This document shows, piece after piece, positions 32,799-44,000 of a stretch of DNA of 64,000 nt. The DNA is taken from NCBI GenBank assembly GCA_030765065.1, contig CM060990.1, positions 286,405,341-286,469,340 on the forward strand. Direction: 5' to 3'. The position numbers and the translations under genes were made by a program. Within the stretch, counting starts at the first letter, position 1; each line of letters opens with the position of its first letter. Under the pieces are notes generated by a model. That model searched no databases. It worked only from the letters and a program-made list of their open reading frames with translations, and was not told where the DNA came from. Origin of the DNA: Deroplatys truncata (lineage: Eukaryota; Arthropoda; Insecta; Mantodea; Mantidae).

Positions 32799-33145
32799 AA
32801 TGAGTAAGAACGTTAAGAGTAGAATGTATTGTGCTGTAGCACAATACCGCAATTACGGTTTTAAAACGGTTGGTGTGAATTATCACACATTTCCAAAAAA
32901 AAAATGAGCAATTAAAGCCCGTGTGGGTGTCTCGCTGTAAGCGTACTGACAAATTTAACGCTGATAATTCACGTGTATGTTCAGTGCACTTTCTTCCTAG
33001 TAACTATAAACGGGATTTGAAGAGTGAACTTTTAGGTTTGCCGGTTAAGAAAATTCTGTTCCCAGATGCAGTTCCGTAGCAGTTCATTCCCGATTGGCAT
33101 GGATATGCACTTAGTGAAGGTCCAAGTACAAGTGGAATGTTGCAG
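32799..33145 (+). pseudogene. THAP zinc-finger exon, broken
   Basis: ATG 32799 starts MSKNVKSRMYCAVAQYRNYG, the first half of a THAP C2CH DNA-binding domain; the second Cys of the opening pair is Tyr here. A homopolymer A run at about 32895-32905 breaks the frame. The continuation has VWVSRCKRTDKFNADNSRVC, then VHF, NYKRDLKSELLGL and the closing PDAVP box, with TAG in place of the next codon. A GTATGT donor follows at 33146, so this was a 5' exon. THAP domains occur in host regulators and in P-element-type transposases. It reads towards the right end of its transposon-like carrier, only 500 bp away, so it is not placed as a normal P transposase would be. Confidence 0.75.
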
Positions 33146-33643
33146 GTATGTCTTTTTCATTTTTACATCCTGTAACAGAATAATGCATTCTGGAATTATT
33201 GTTTTCATTTCTTAAGGTAAAAAAAATACACCAGCATATCCATTTAGCGATTCCTTTAGAGTAGTTGTAAATTTTCCTTTAGTACTAAAGTAATGTATGT
33301 TTGAATCTCTTGTAGCGCCTACAGTTTACGCTGAAGTCCTGGATGTGTTCCAGTAGTTTTGTTTATACGTAAATATATTACTAATGTAATGCAGTTTCCA
33401 TTCGTTTTGCTTTATGTCTAGCCCACAATGTTTGTAGAATGCCCTGAAATAGTATACCTTTTACAAAAACTGGAAGAAGTGCTAATAATAAACAATTGGG
33501 AGTTAATCGGGAGGAATTTAGTGTGTTCACTGCGCTGTGTTTGTATTCCGCGCGCTCGTCTTCACTCTCACTTACGTCACAGGCGGACAGCCAATGGCAG
33601 CTCCCACCCCGGAGTGGCTCACCTTAGTTATCTAGCCACATTG

Positions 33644-34243
33644 GGTATCGCCCACGTTTTTAGAGGAACAGGGGGACAACCCAAGACAATTTGTGCAGGA
33701 ATTGGAAGATTATTTTAGGATAAAGCAAATCCCGGAAGGCATGAAAATGATTTTGGTCGGGAAAAGTTTAAAAGGACATGCGATGCATTCGCTATAGCTA
33801 ACTCTTGAGGGGTGCAGTAATTTTGAAACCTTTAGTCAATTGTTGGTTGCTAGATATTGGGGATCTGCGCAGCAAAACGCAATTAGGTTAGAGCTTTCAA
33901 ATGGAGCATATGATATTAGAAAAGAAATAGGTATGGTAGAATATTTTTTAATGATGGGACGCAAAAGTAAGCCAATCTCGGACAGGGAACTGATTTGTTT
34001 AGTAGCTAATCACTTCCGGAACCATATCAGGAACCATCTTGTTGTAGCAAAGCCTACCAATTTTTCTGTGATTATCGATCTCCTGACTGCCTTTGATATA
34101 CAGAGACCGATTAGCAGGAACTATAGAGAAAATTCAGGCCATGACACAAGAAGTCATTTAAATCGAGAGAACGCGCGAAGCGGTAATTCAAGTCAATTTG
34201 GGGCGGGACCACAGCCCTATCAGAACCAAATGAAACCCTACTA
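33644..34243 (+). pseudogene. gag: Retroelement gag, capsid-like part (broken)
   Basis: After the duplicated GGTATCGCCCA the frame reads SPTFLEEQGDNPRQFVQELE, the typical retrotransposon Gag capsid opening, then KSLKGHAMHSL, a TAG at 33795-33797, NFETFSQLLVARYWG, VEYFLMMGRKSKPISDRELI and a basic, Asn/Gln-rich tail ending at 34243. There is no CCHC zinc knuckle. It continues the coiled-coil half at 14.2-15.08 kb. Polinton 3 begins 110 bp after the stop. Confidence 0.8.
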
Positions 34244-34799
34244 AAGCCCAGAAATAATCTTGAATTCCTGCAAATAAAAAGAAAGAAAGAAAGGAATAAA
34301 TTGTTAAATATATATACAATGAAGGTAGCGAATAAATTTAAGCTCTAAGGTGAGTAGTAGGGATTTAGCGGTTCTGGCTCACTTAATATGCATGAATCTG
34401 CAATTAATACGCTAATTAGCCCCCCACCCCCACCCACAACTCCTTCGTAGTTTTACTTGCAGCTGCGGTCGTAAATCTTGTTGAGTACAATGGAAGCTTG
34501 ACAGTTAAGCAATTAAGGCTGTCAATCAACTGTCAAAACGAACAAAAGGGTCATAAATTTAAGGTTCTGTAACAAAGGCGAGATGTTTTTCCTACCCATT
34601 CCACATCGACTACTTCTGCGCTTGTTGCAGTTACCCGCCCCCACTTCCATTGTTTGTCGAACACGTGGCATACTTATTCCACTAGCTTTTAACAAAATAA
34701 CAATGCTTACCCTTCAGCTGTCAAAATGAACAAAGCCCATGATGAATTAGGGTCGTTACAAAGAGAACCTAAGCCAGTTAACAGAGAAACAAGTTCTAT

Positions 34800-35110
34800 T
34801 GTCCGGTGCAAGCATTTACTTCTCATTCCACTGCCCCATAACAAAGCCGGTTCCCTTTCCATTGTGGAAGAGATTCTATTGTGTGTGCCTTTCTATTGTC
34901 TGAGGCAAGCCTTCTTTAGAAAGACCATCTGGCATACTCATTCCACAACCCTATAACAAAGCCGGTCCCTTTCCATTGTGGAAGAGATTCTATTGTGTGC
35001 CTTTCTATTGTCCCGGGCAAAACTAGTTTAGAAAGACACCTGCGGCGTTCCCATTCCACTGCCTCCATAACAAAGCCGGTCCCTTGTCATTGTTTGTCGA
35101 GCACCTGCTA
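34800..35110 (+). repeat. About 115-bp minisatellite, roughly 3 copies
   Basis: The unit has CATTCCAC, ATAACAAAGCCGGTCCC, TTTCCATTGTGGAAGAGATT and CCTTTCTATTGTC in order. ACAAAGCCGG recurs at about 34841, 34956 and 35070. A degenerate earlier unit may start near 34610. Mirror copies lie at about 45.39-45.68 kb. Confidence 0.85.
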
Positions 35111-35397
35111 GCTTGACAAAAGAATCTGAAGGTTGCCTTATACTCGTACTGTCCTTGTTCGCGTGAAAGAGAGAGAAGCTTGTTTACCAACTCTGCGTAA
35201 CAACGTCAGAGTCGGCCATCATTATTTTTGCCCTGAGGGACTGTTCTCTCCGAGGTTTTACGAGATCCTACGAATATATCCGAGCATAGTTAATCAAACT
35301 CTCTGTTTATGCAGTTGACTTTTCATTCCTGATATAAAAATGTATTTAACCTATGACATTACATACATTAAACCTCTGCGTGGATATCCATAGATCG

Positions 35398-37505
35398 GTG
35401 TTCGATTCTTACTGTAATCAAAAGTTTATTGATAATTAGAAATTAATGATTGATATTATTATATCATTACCTTAATTAATAAAAGTGCGTTCAGAGGATT
35501 GTAGCTCGAATCTTACCAAGTGAAACTCTAACGCGTAATAACTATTAAACTATGCACGGGCAGATTAAAAATGTATTTATCAAATATAATTTAATTTTTT
35601 TATATATCATTACCCTAATTAATGAAAGGGTGTTCAGAGGGTTCTAGCTCGAATCTTACGCAGCGAAACTCTAATGCTTAATAAATATTAAACTATGAAA
35701 GGTCAGATTAAAATGCATTTAACAAACATAATTTAAATTTTTTATATATCATTACCCTAATTAATAAAAGGTGCTCAGGGAGTCCTAGATCGAATCTTAC
35801 CCAGTGAAACTCTAATGTGTAATAACTATTAAACTATGCACGGCCAGATTAAAATGTATTTAACAAATATAATTTAATTTTTTATGTATCATTACCCTAA
35901 TTAATGAAAGAGCGTTCAGAGGGTTCTAGCTCGAATCTTACCCAGCGATACTCTAATGCTTAATAAATATTAAACTATGCGAATATTGGGCGGTCAGATT
36001 AAAACGTGTTTAACAAATATAATTTAATATACACGACATTACAATGTTTAACGAGCTGTATTCTTAGGAACCAGAGGTCCCTAGTTCGAATCCAGCCCTG
36101 TGAAACGCTATAATAACTATTAAAATATTGAAGCAGGGGGGCGGTTGGATTAAAATTCCATTTAACAAATATAATTATTTATATTAAACCACCGCGTATA
36201 CTTAGATATCCCGATGCCTAGATAACATTCTTTCTTCTTCTCCTCTCTTTTTCTTTCTATCTATCTCTTTCTTTCTCCACGACTTGTACACATTCAGGCG
36301 TTCACATATACACGAGCACTTGTACACGCATCAGCAAACATACACTGGTGCACGCATGCACACACACGCACACACGTACAAGTAAGTACACACACGCACA
36401 CACGCAAGCACATACACACACGCACATACATACACCAGCACACACATACATGCATACACCAGTACACACACGCATTCACGCACCTCATAGGTATACATAC
36501 ATACACCAGTGCTCTTACACTCACACATACATATACATGGACACACACACGCATACACACATACACGCACACACACTCACTTACATACATACACCGTAAC
36601 ACTTGCACATACGCACACGACCACACACACACACGTGCAAGCACATATGCCTGTTCACTTACACCCAACAGCACCAACCCACACACGCACACACCAACTC
36701 ACGCGCATGTCCTGAATGAAAAGAGACAAAATGATGCAATAAAAACTAATTATAGCTCGGGATGCGACGCGTAATTTTAAAATTGTTCGAAACTGGTCTT
36801 GATGAATGGGTTCAAATCCTAGGAGGGATTACAAATTCATCTTCTAATAACTCCAAAACTAATTAAAATAAAGACAGTAAATAAACTTTATTACTTTTAT
36901 GTCATTAGTTCCTTTCTTGTGCATGTATATTAAAGTACCAGGTGTCACGGGTTCGATCCTTAATTTTAAAATCTAAATTATCTCGGAAACTAACAGTGAT
37001 AGAGTAGCGGGCCAAAGCATGATTGTTAGCTGCTAAGATGGGCAATTAATGCCTTATATAATTTCCAATCAGTTGTCCCTAGTTCGAATCCTGATTTTTC
37101 AGTGACTTCCTTAATTTTCCAGTGTACACTAGAATATATCACTTAGATCAATGTTGCAACTGCATACAGGTCTTTTAAACACATCAAACTAATATTATAA
37201 ATAATTTTGTTTCTGGCGTTCTGAGTTCGAACACCGATTCATTGTAGTTTACTTATAAATTTAATAACAGTAAATAATTAAGACTAAGGTACCAAATAAA
37301 CCTATTACGTATATGTTATCAGATAATATCTTGCGGGTGTATATTAGGGTACCTGACGTCCAGGGTTCGATCCTTAAGTTTAAATCTCAATTATCGCAGA
37401 AACAGGCAGAGATAGAGCCGTGAACGAAAGCATGTTTGTTAGCTCATGCAATGAACAGTTAATGCTGTATATAATTTTCAATCAGTTGCCCTATAGTTCG
37501 AATCC
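35398..37505 (+). repeat. About 140-bp periodic array with B-box-like GTTCGAATCC motifs
   Basis: GTTCGAATCC or close variants recur at about 35398, 35508, 35646, 35789, 35927, 36082, 36799, 36951, 37081, 37227, 37366 and 37495. Spacing is about 110-155 bp, except for one gap of about 715 bp that holds a CA microsatellite. The first six units share TAATTAATGAAAG, TCTAGCTCGAATCTTACCC and CTCTAATG...TAATAACTATTAAACTATG. The later units alternate two types, GGGTTCGATCCTTAA and TAGTTCGAATCCTGAT. The motif equals the tRNA B box / TFIIIC site. No A box, tRNA fold or gene was found. The mirror array is at 42.99-45.10 kb. Confidence 0.8.
36296..36712 (+). repeat. CACA/CATA microsatellite in left arm
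   Basis: Imperfect ACACACGC/ACATACAC repeat inside the B-box-like array. Its mirror lies at about 43.78-44.21 kb. It produces false His/Thr-rich and Cys/Val-rich frames. Confidence 0.9.
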
Positions 37506-37611
37506 CGATCTTTCAATGACTTCACTGATTTTCCTCTGTACTCTAGAATACATCCCTTAGATTGATGCTTTAACTGTATGCAGCTTTGTGTAACGACATT
37601 ATGGATGTACT

Positions 37612-37656
37612 CTGTGTGAGAGAGAGCGAGAGAGGGAGAGAGAGAGCGAGAGGAAG
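37612..37656 (+). repeat. GA-rich microsatellite
   Basis: GAGAGAGAGCGAGAGAGGGA-type tract about 140 bp upstream of the accessory-gene TATA box. Mirrored as CT repeats at 42843-42882. Confidence 0.9.
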
Positions 37657-37797
37657 TGAAGCAAGTAGGGATAGAAGTCCTGAGAGCCTCTGCGCATGCG
37701 CAGCAAGAGATGATGTCATTGGCTGCAATAATCACGTAAGTGTAAGCATCACAGCAATGATGACGTGCCGGCATCGCCTGGAGGGGGTTTAGATCCC

Positions 37798-37805
37798 TAT
37801 ATAAA
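37798..37805 (+). promoter_or_regulatory. TATA box of Polinton 3 accessory gene
   Basis: TATATAAA, 124 bp before the ATGCAAG|GTGAGT leader exon. Mirror copy at 42689-42696, so the arms would fire inwards from both sides. Confidence 0.6.
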
Positions 37806-37928
37806 CAGATATCTGCCCATGTTAGAACTGTTGTGTACTTATTAACTTTACATTCAAGTTTTAAAGAGCTTTAAAAGCAACGTGAGCTGCAGGCCGTCTA
37901 CACATTCAGCACATATCAAAACGTGACA

Positions 37929-38904
37929 ATGCAAGGTGAGTTTTACATAACTATACAAAATCACTCTTGGCTTTTACAATACATTTAATTTTGTTTAAAC
38001 GTTACAGTACATGAAAGACGATTCGTTGCAAAGAGCATCATATTTTCTAATCTGTGCTTTACATTCACATGGATTTCACTGCATACTCTTCTCCAGTTCA
38101 CATGATTTTCGCCACACATTCTTCTTACATAAACATTCATACGATTTTCCCCCTCATTCTTTGTTTGACTATACACTCACATGATTTCCTCTACTCATTC
38201 TTTGTTCCCCTGCAGGTTCATGCTTTGTTAACATTCACACGAATTTCTCTGCACATTCTTTGCTTCCATTAACATTCACATGATCTTCTCAACACATTCT
38301 TCTTAAACATTCATATGATTTTCCCCACTCATTCTTTGTTTCACTATACATTCGCACAGGATTTCCTCTACTCATTCTTTGGTTCTCTGCTGGCTCATCT
38401 TCAATGAACATTCACACGATTTTCTCCACTCGTTCTTTGTTTCTCTACACATTCATAGGCTTACCTACAAAACATACACACCCTAGTTCTAATATAAAGA
38501 AGTGTATAACTCGTTCTTCAACTTGAATAATGTAGTGAAAATAATAATTCATGACAATCTCTGTTACAGATTGTTTAGCTGATAGACTTAACAAGATGGT
38601 TGAAGAGCGTAGTTTACTACCGACTCGTCGAGTTCAAGATCTCGAAATAGGTCTTAACTATGAGATAAAGTCCTTAAAGAGAGTTCAAACAAGATATGGT
38701 ACCAGGATCGTATCTTCGCTGGAGGATTGTCAAGTGTTCTTACCAGAGCGCTATAATTCGTTAACCGATCAAGAGATTGCAGAAATACCTGGGAACGTAT
38801 ACCTCCAGTATAACGGTATGGCAGAGATGGGGAAATTTAAGACATGCAAATTGTCTTTTTTACATGCAAAGAAGGTGCGTAGAAGTGTCAAACTTAAGTA
38901 TTGA
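37929..38904 (+). CDS. Polinton accessory protein, spliced (left-arm copy)
   Basis: The proposed exon 1 codes only ATG CAA G (37929-37935) before GTGAGT. Exon 2 starts after TCTGTTACAG at 38570, and the join keeps frame (Met-Gln-Asp-Cys-Leu). Unspliced translation from ATG 38551 is also possible. The protein, about 112 residues, has LADRLNKMVEERSLL, GLNYEIKSLKRVQTRYGTRI, VFLPERYNSLTDQEIAEI and NVYLQYNGMAEM. Similar small proteins occur in arthropod Polintons, but I know no function. The layout suggests a beta-rich nucleic-acid-binding fold, which is only inference. It is intact in both arms. Confidence 0.6.
38055..38460 (+). repeat. Intronic minisatellite
   Basis: Roughly 40-60 bp units of ACATTCACATGATTTTC, CCACTCATTCTTTGTTTC and similar fill the intron between the 7-nt exon and exon 2. 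Mirror at 42.02-42.43 kb. Confidence 0.8.
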
Positions 38905-39225
38905 ATGTTCTTCTATTTCACAATGAAAAATTCATAAATAAAACAACTGACTCATTGATATTACATATAAAGATACAAAAGATGCATATTATAGAATTTC
39001 ATAAAAAAATTACGAAATCACAATATCACATGCTTTGAGTTTAATTATATCTAGCGCATTGAAATAACTCTAAATATCCGAATGTTTATACAAATCTTTG
39101 TGCTTCATTTTACATGTATCATATGCTTCATTTTACATGTATCATAACAAAAAATGTAATTCTTTTCAGGTTGCCTTTACTTGACCAAGATAGTTTTCTA
39201 AGACTTTCATTGTGCAATGTTTCAG

Positions 39226-39418
39226 GCTGTGCAATAAGAGGAAGAATAAGAGCAACAGCTTTGCAACCATGCAAAGGATGCTGACGCTATTGGAGGGTAG
39301 AATAAGCACCATCGGCACCTACAAGAAACATTTCGGCAAGAAGCGGGTGCTGAGACATCTACATCACCGAAACACGTTAAGACAGGATCCTTATATAACA
39401 TTACAGGATATACGATGA
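39226..39418 (+). CDS. Possible downstream exon, basic peptide (left arm)
   Basis: It follows a good acceptor (TGCAATGTTTCAG at 39213-39225). The open frame ends at 39418 and reads FATMQRMLTLLEGRISTIGT and KKHFGKKRVLRHLHH. No family recognised. If joined from a donor near 38870 (AAG|GTGCGT) it would enter another frame and stop quickly, so it may instead be a separate terminal exon. Mirror copy at 41077-41269. Confidence 0.3.
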
Positions 39419-39421
39419 AAA

Positions 39422-40805
39422 AATACGGACAATTTTGTATACAATTCAATGCATAGCTGAGAGTTAGCTCGAGCGAGTCTACCTATATTCACTGAAATTA
39501 AGCATTGTGAGCAATAATTTAAATGACTGTGAAAATACTTTAAATAATGGGGAAATTTGCATCCTAAAAGACTTGAGCCTTGTATACATTAACAGTATTA
39601 AGACCGTTTGCCACACTGGAATACAAATTATGAAAATAAAAAGACTTTCATTTAAATAATAAAGAAATTTGCATAACCTGCTGTTACAAGTGTAATGACA
39701 TATACAGAAACAATGAGTCGGATGAGAAAATCATGGAAATGTAAGATAAATAATAACAATAAAAAGAATTAACGTATGCTTTTACATAGTGTTTTTATTC
39801 ATTAAAAATCCTTACATTCCCAATGAAAAATAAATCATTATAATGATTAGTTTAAGTTATGTCACAATGATCAAAAAGAGAACCGTGTTTAGATGCATTA
39901 CTCGATCTTAAGTCAGAGCACCAAAAATGACAAATCACGGCTTCTCCATTTAGATGTGGTGTCACTATTCAGGTAAATTCCTGTAACACCCAGCAGGTTG
40001 AGTATGCAGATCCATGGTCCTAAATGGTGAAACAGAGTCTTATCCAGCTTAACAGTCTTGAGGACCTCAGCATCAGAAAGTCGAATCACAGGCCTTCTCC
40101 ACTCGATGAGTACAGGTTTAACAATAGCATTCTCTTCACCCTGAGACGGTGTAAAGTATATAAATGTTCAACTTGACAAGGGATTCTAAACTCGTTAGAG
40201 TTCAGAACTGATGTATTATATGGTGAAAACACATGTTCCTCTTCTTAGTGACCTTGTCGTCGAATCTCGGTGTCGGTAACATTGAAGATGTCCCATGATT
40301 ATAGGATTCTGAAGCCCAATAACTATAGGAACTGCTGATTGCGTGATGTTAACCTGATGGGCGTCAAGGGCAGAGCATGATGTGTGCGTCGAATCATTCC
40401 ATTATTATATCCTCGACGTCGTTGACTTCTTCTAAAATCTATAGGCATTATGCTTATATCCTTGTTTCTAAAGGCAATGATATTGCTGTTATGCTCCCCT
40501 GTTTCCTCTCTGAAGCGGATGTTTATGAACAACAGGTAAAATTTGATTTGATGGTTCCTGTGAAATACGGTATCCAGGCGTAACACATGGGAAAACTGGT
40601 AGATGGAGTGTCCACTTTTACTATAGAGGAAGGAGACTGATGCAATACTGCGCTAAATTCGTATGATGCTCAACCTAAATATATTCACTAGGAAATCAGA
40701 TTCAGACAGCTGATTAGATGGAATAACTTTGTCACTGAAGGGCCACAGAACGTTCCTATAGAACAATCACTGGAAAAAATCAAGAGTGAAAGGGCATTTT
40801 AATGA

Positions 40806-40853
<48 letters not shown>

Positions 40854-41074
40854 CTGATCTAATAAAGAAGACATTCGCATCCCAATATGAGGAATCTTTA
40901 AATGTCGGGCATACAAGTGAAGCTCTATGTTACTCAATGCTTTTTCCGGGACAAGTATAGCCCTCTGCTTGAAATTTTTGAATTCTCTTTCAGGCTCTGT
41001 CTCCTCTTCGTTTCGGTGTTTCTTCCCTTATTCTTCTTCACTCGAAAACCTCTCCCTCTTGATTCAATGATATT
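39422..41074 (-). pseudogene. Loop of Polinton 3: rearranged capsid-block relics
   Basis: On the minus strand from 41.07 kb down: the end of a PLA2/core gene running into the protease N-terminus (VPEKALSNIELHLYARHLKI); then a deletion joins directly to mid-penton (NVFFIR, a poly-Asn run, ESDFLVNIFRLSII, PGYRISQEPSNQI); then the mini-protein (MPIDFRR..., about 40.45-40.32 kb); then the major capsid N-terminus (40.29 kb) and a further piece FTPSQGEENAIVKPVLIEWR (about 40.14 kb). Stops and indels break every gene. Gene order equals that of Polinton 1, so these are homologous blocks with internal deletions. The remaining 39.42-39.9 kb is AT-rich, with AATAAA near 39634 and 39656. Confidence 0.75.
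40806..40850 (-). repeat. (AAT)n tract grown from a penton Asn run
   Basis: About 14 TTA/ATT units (AAT on the minus strand) sit exactly where Polinton 1's penton has FFIRPNNNT. The flanking codons are still readable as penton, so the microsatellite arose in coding sequence. Confidence 0.8.
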
Positions 41075-44000
41075 TTTCATCGTATATCCTGTAATGTTAT
41101 ATAAGGATCCTGTCTTAACGTGTTTCGGTGATGTAGATGTCTCAGCACCCGCTTCTTGCCGAAATGTTTCTTGTAGGTGCCGATGGTGCTTATTCTACCC
41201 TCCAATAGCGTCAGCATCCTTTGCATGGTTGCAAAGCTGTTGCTCTTATTCTTCCTCTTATTGCACAGCCTGAAACATTGCACAATGAAAGTCTTAGAAA
41301 ACTATCTTGGTCAAGTAAAGGCAACCTGAAAAGAATTACATTTTTTGTTATGATACATGTAAAATGAAGCATATGATACATGTAAAATGAAGCACAAAGA
41401 TTTGTATAAACATTCGGATATTTAGAGTTATTTCAATGCGCTAGATATAATTAAACTCAAAGCATGTGATATTGTGATTTCGTAATTTTTTTATGAAATT
41501 CTATAATATGCATCTTTTGTATCTTTATATGTAATATCAATGAGTCAGTTGTTTTATTTATGAATTTTTCATTGTGAAATAGAAGAACATTCAATATTAA
41601 GTTTGACACTTCTACGCACCTTCTTTGCACGTAAAAAAGACAATTTGCATGTCTTAAATTTCCCCATCTCTGCCATACCGTTATACTGGAGGTATACGTT
41701 CCCAGGTATTTCTGCAATCTCTTGATCGGTTAACGAATTATAGCGCTCTGGTAAGAACACTTGACAATCCTCCAGCGAAGATACGATCCTGGTACCATAT
41801 CTTGTTTGAACTCTCTTTAAGGACTTTATCTCATAGTTAAGACCTATTTCGAGATCTTGAACTCGACGAGTCGGTAGGAAACTACGCTCTTCAACCATCT
41901 TGTTAAGTCTATCAGCTAAACAATCTGTAACAGAGATTGTCATGAATTATTATTTTCACTACATTATTCAAGTTGAAGAACGAGTTATACACTTCTTTAT
42001 ATTAGAACTAGGGTGTGTATGTTTTGTAGGTAAGCCTATGAATGTGTAGAGAAACAAAGAACGAGTGGAGAAAATCGTGTGAATGTTCATTGAAGATGAG
42101 CCAGCAGAGAACCAAAGAATGAGTAGAGGAAATCCTGTGCGAATGTATAGTGAAACAAAGAATGAGTGGGGAAAATCATATGAATGTTTAAGAAGAATGT
42201 GTTGAGAAGATCATGTGAATGTTAATGGAAGCAAAGAATGTGCAGAGAAATTCGTGTGAATGTTAACAAAGCATGAACCTGCAGGGGAACAAAGAATGAG
42301 TAGAGGAAATCATGTGGGTGTATAGTCAAACAAAGAATGAGGGGGAAAATCGTATGAATGTTTATGTAAGAAGAATGTGTGGCGAAAATCATGTGAACTG
42401 GAGAAGAGTATGCAGTGAAATCCATGTGAATGTAAAGCACAGGTTAGAAAATATGATGCTCTTTGCAACGAATCGTCTTTCATGTACTGTAACGTTTAAA
42501 CAAAATTAAATGTATTGTAAAAGCCAAGAGTGATTTTGTATAGTTATGTAAAACTCACCTTGCATTGTCACGTTTTGATATGTGCTGAATGTGTAGACGG
42601 CCTGCAGCTCACGTTGCTTTTAAAGCTCTTTAAAACTTGAATGTAAAGTTAATAAGTACACAACAGTTCTAACATGGGCAGATATCTGTTTATATAGGGA
42701 TCTAAACCCCCTCCAGGCGATGCCGGCACGTCATCATTGCTGTGATGCTTACACTTACGTGATTATTGCAGCCAATGACATCATCTCTTGCTGCGCATGC
42801 GCAGAGGCTCTCAGGACTTCTATCCCTACTTGCTTCACTTCCTCTCGCTCTCTCTCTCCCTCTCTCGCTCTCTCTCTCACACAGAGTACATCCATAATGT
42901 CGTTACACAAAGCTGCATACAGTTAAAGCATCAATCTAAGGGATGTATTCTAGAGTACAGAGGAAAATCAGTGAAGTCATTGAAAGATCGGGATTCGAAC
43001 TATAGGGCAACTGATTGAAAATTATATACAGCATTAACTGTTCATTGCATGAGCTAACAAACATGCTTTCGTTCACGGCTCTATCTCTGCCTGTTTCTGC
43101 GATAATTGAGATTTAAACTTAAGGATCGAACCCTGGACGTCAGGTACCCTAATATACACCCGCAAGATATTATCTGATGACATAAACGTAATAGGTTTAT
43201 TTGGTACCTTTGTCTTAATTATTTACTGTTATTAAATTTATAAGTAAACTACAATGAATCGGTGTTCGAACTCAGAACGCCAGAAACAAAATTATTTATA
43301 ATATTAGTTTGATGTGTTTAAAAGACCTGTATGCAGTGCAACATTGATCTAAGTGATATATTCTAGTGTACACTGGAAAATTAAGGAAGTCACTGAAAAA
43401 TCAGGATTCGAACTAGGGACAACTGATTGGAAATTATATAAGGCATTAATTGCCCATCATAGCAGCTAACAATCATGCTTTGGCCCGCTACTCTATCACT
43501 GTTAGTTTCCGAGATAATTTAGATTTTAAAATTAAGGATCAAACCCGTGACACCTGGTACTCTAATATACAGGCACAAGAAAGGAACTAATGACATAAAA
43601 GTAATAAAGTTTATTTACTGTCTTTATTTTAATTAGTTTTGGAGTTATTAGAAGATGAATTTGTAATCCCTCCTAGGATTTGAACCCATTCATCAAGACC
43701 AGTTTCGAACAATTTTAAAATTACGCGTCGCATCCCGAGCTATAATTAGTTTTTATTGCATCATTTTGTCTCTTTTCATTCAGGACATGCGCGTGAGTTG
43801 GTGTGTGCGTGTGTGGGTTGGTGCTGTTGGTTGTAAGTGAACAGGCATATGTGCTTGCACGTGTGTGTGTGTGGTCGTTTGCGTATGTGCAAGTGTAACG
43901 GTGTATGTATGTAAGTGATTGTGTGTGCGTGTATGTGTGTATGCGTGTGTGTGTCCATGTATATGTATGTGTGAGTGTAAGAGCACTGGTGTATGTATGT

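Larger units (their letters stand above)
15082..33643. mobile_element. DNA-transposon-like insertion in gag (superfamily unresolved), containing Polinton 1
   Basis: The sequence GGTATCGCC(CA) occurs at 15072-15082 and again at 33644-33654, exactly where the two halves of gag must join (LVSP / VSPTFLEEQ). That makes it a probable 8-9 bp TSD. The inferred ends are CAGGGGGG... and ...CACATTG, so CA...TG. True terminal similarity is weak, but 40-60 bp inside each end lies an inverted pair sharing GTCCGCCTG, TGACGT and GAGAGTGAAG (about 15123-15160 and 33545-33600). Excluding Polinton 1, it is about 3.9 kb. It holds a THAP exon, which hints at a P-like element, but that exon points towards the near end, so the class stays open. 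Confidence 0.5.
34353..39421 (+). repeat. Left arm (TIR) of Polinton 3, 5,069 bp
   Basis: Mirrors 41075-46146. Identity ends abruptly after GGATATACGATGAAAAA at 39421. In the 350-bp accessory exon the two arms differ at 2 positions by eye. Confidence 0.92.

Noticed and set aside
32799..33145. Intact host THAP-domain gene
   Set aside because: Lost second Cys, A-run frameshift and an in-frame TAG show it is broken, and it lies inside nested transposons.
35398..37505. tRNA genes or tRNA pseudogene cluster
   Set aside because: Only the B-box-like motif recurs. No A box at the right distance, anticodon stem or acceptor stem could be found, so I list a motif array instead.
35398..37505. CRISPR-like repeat-spacer array
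   Set aside because: Units of about 140 bp with diverged copies, eukaryotic context and no cas genes do not fit.
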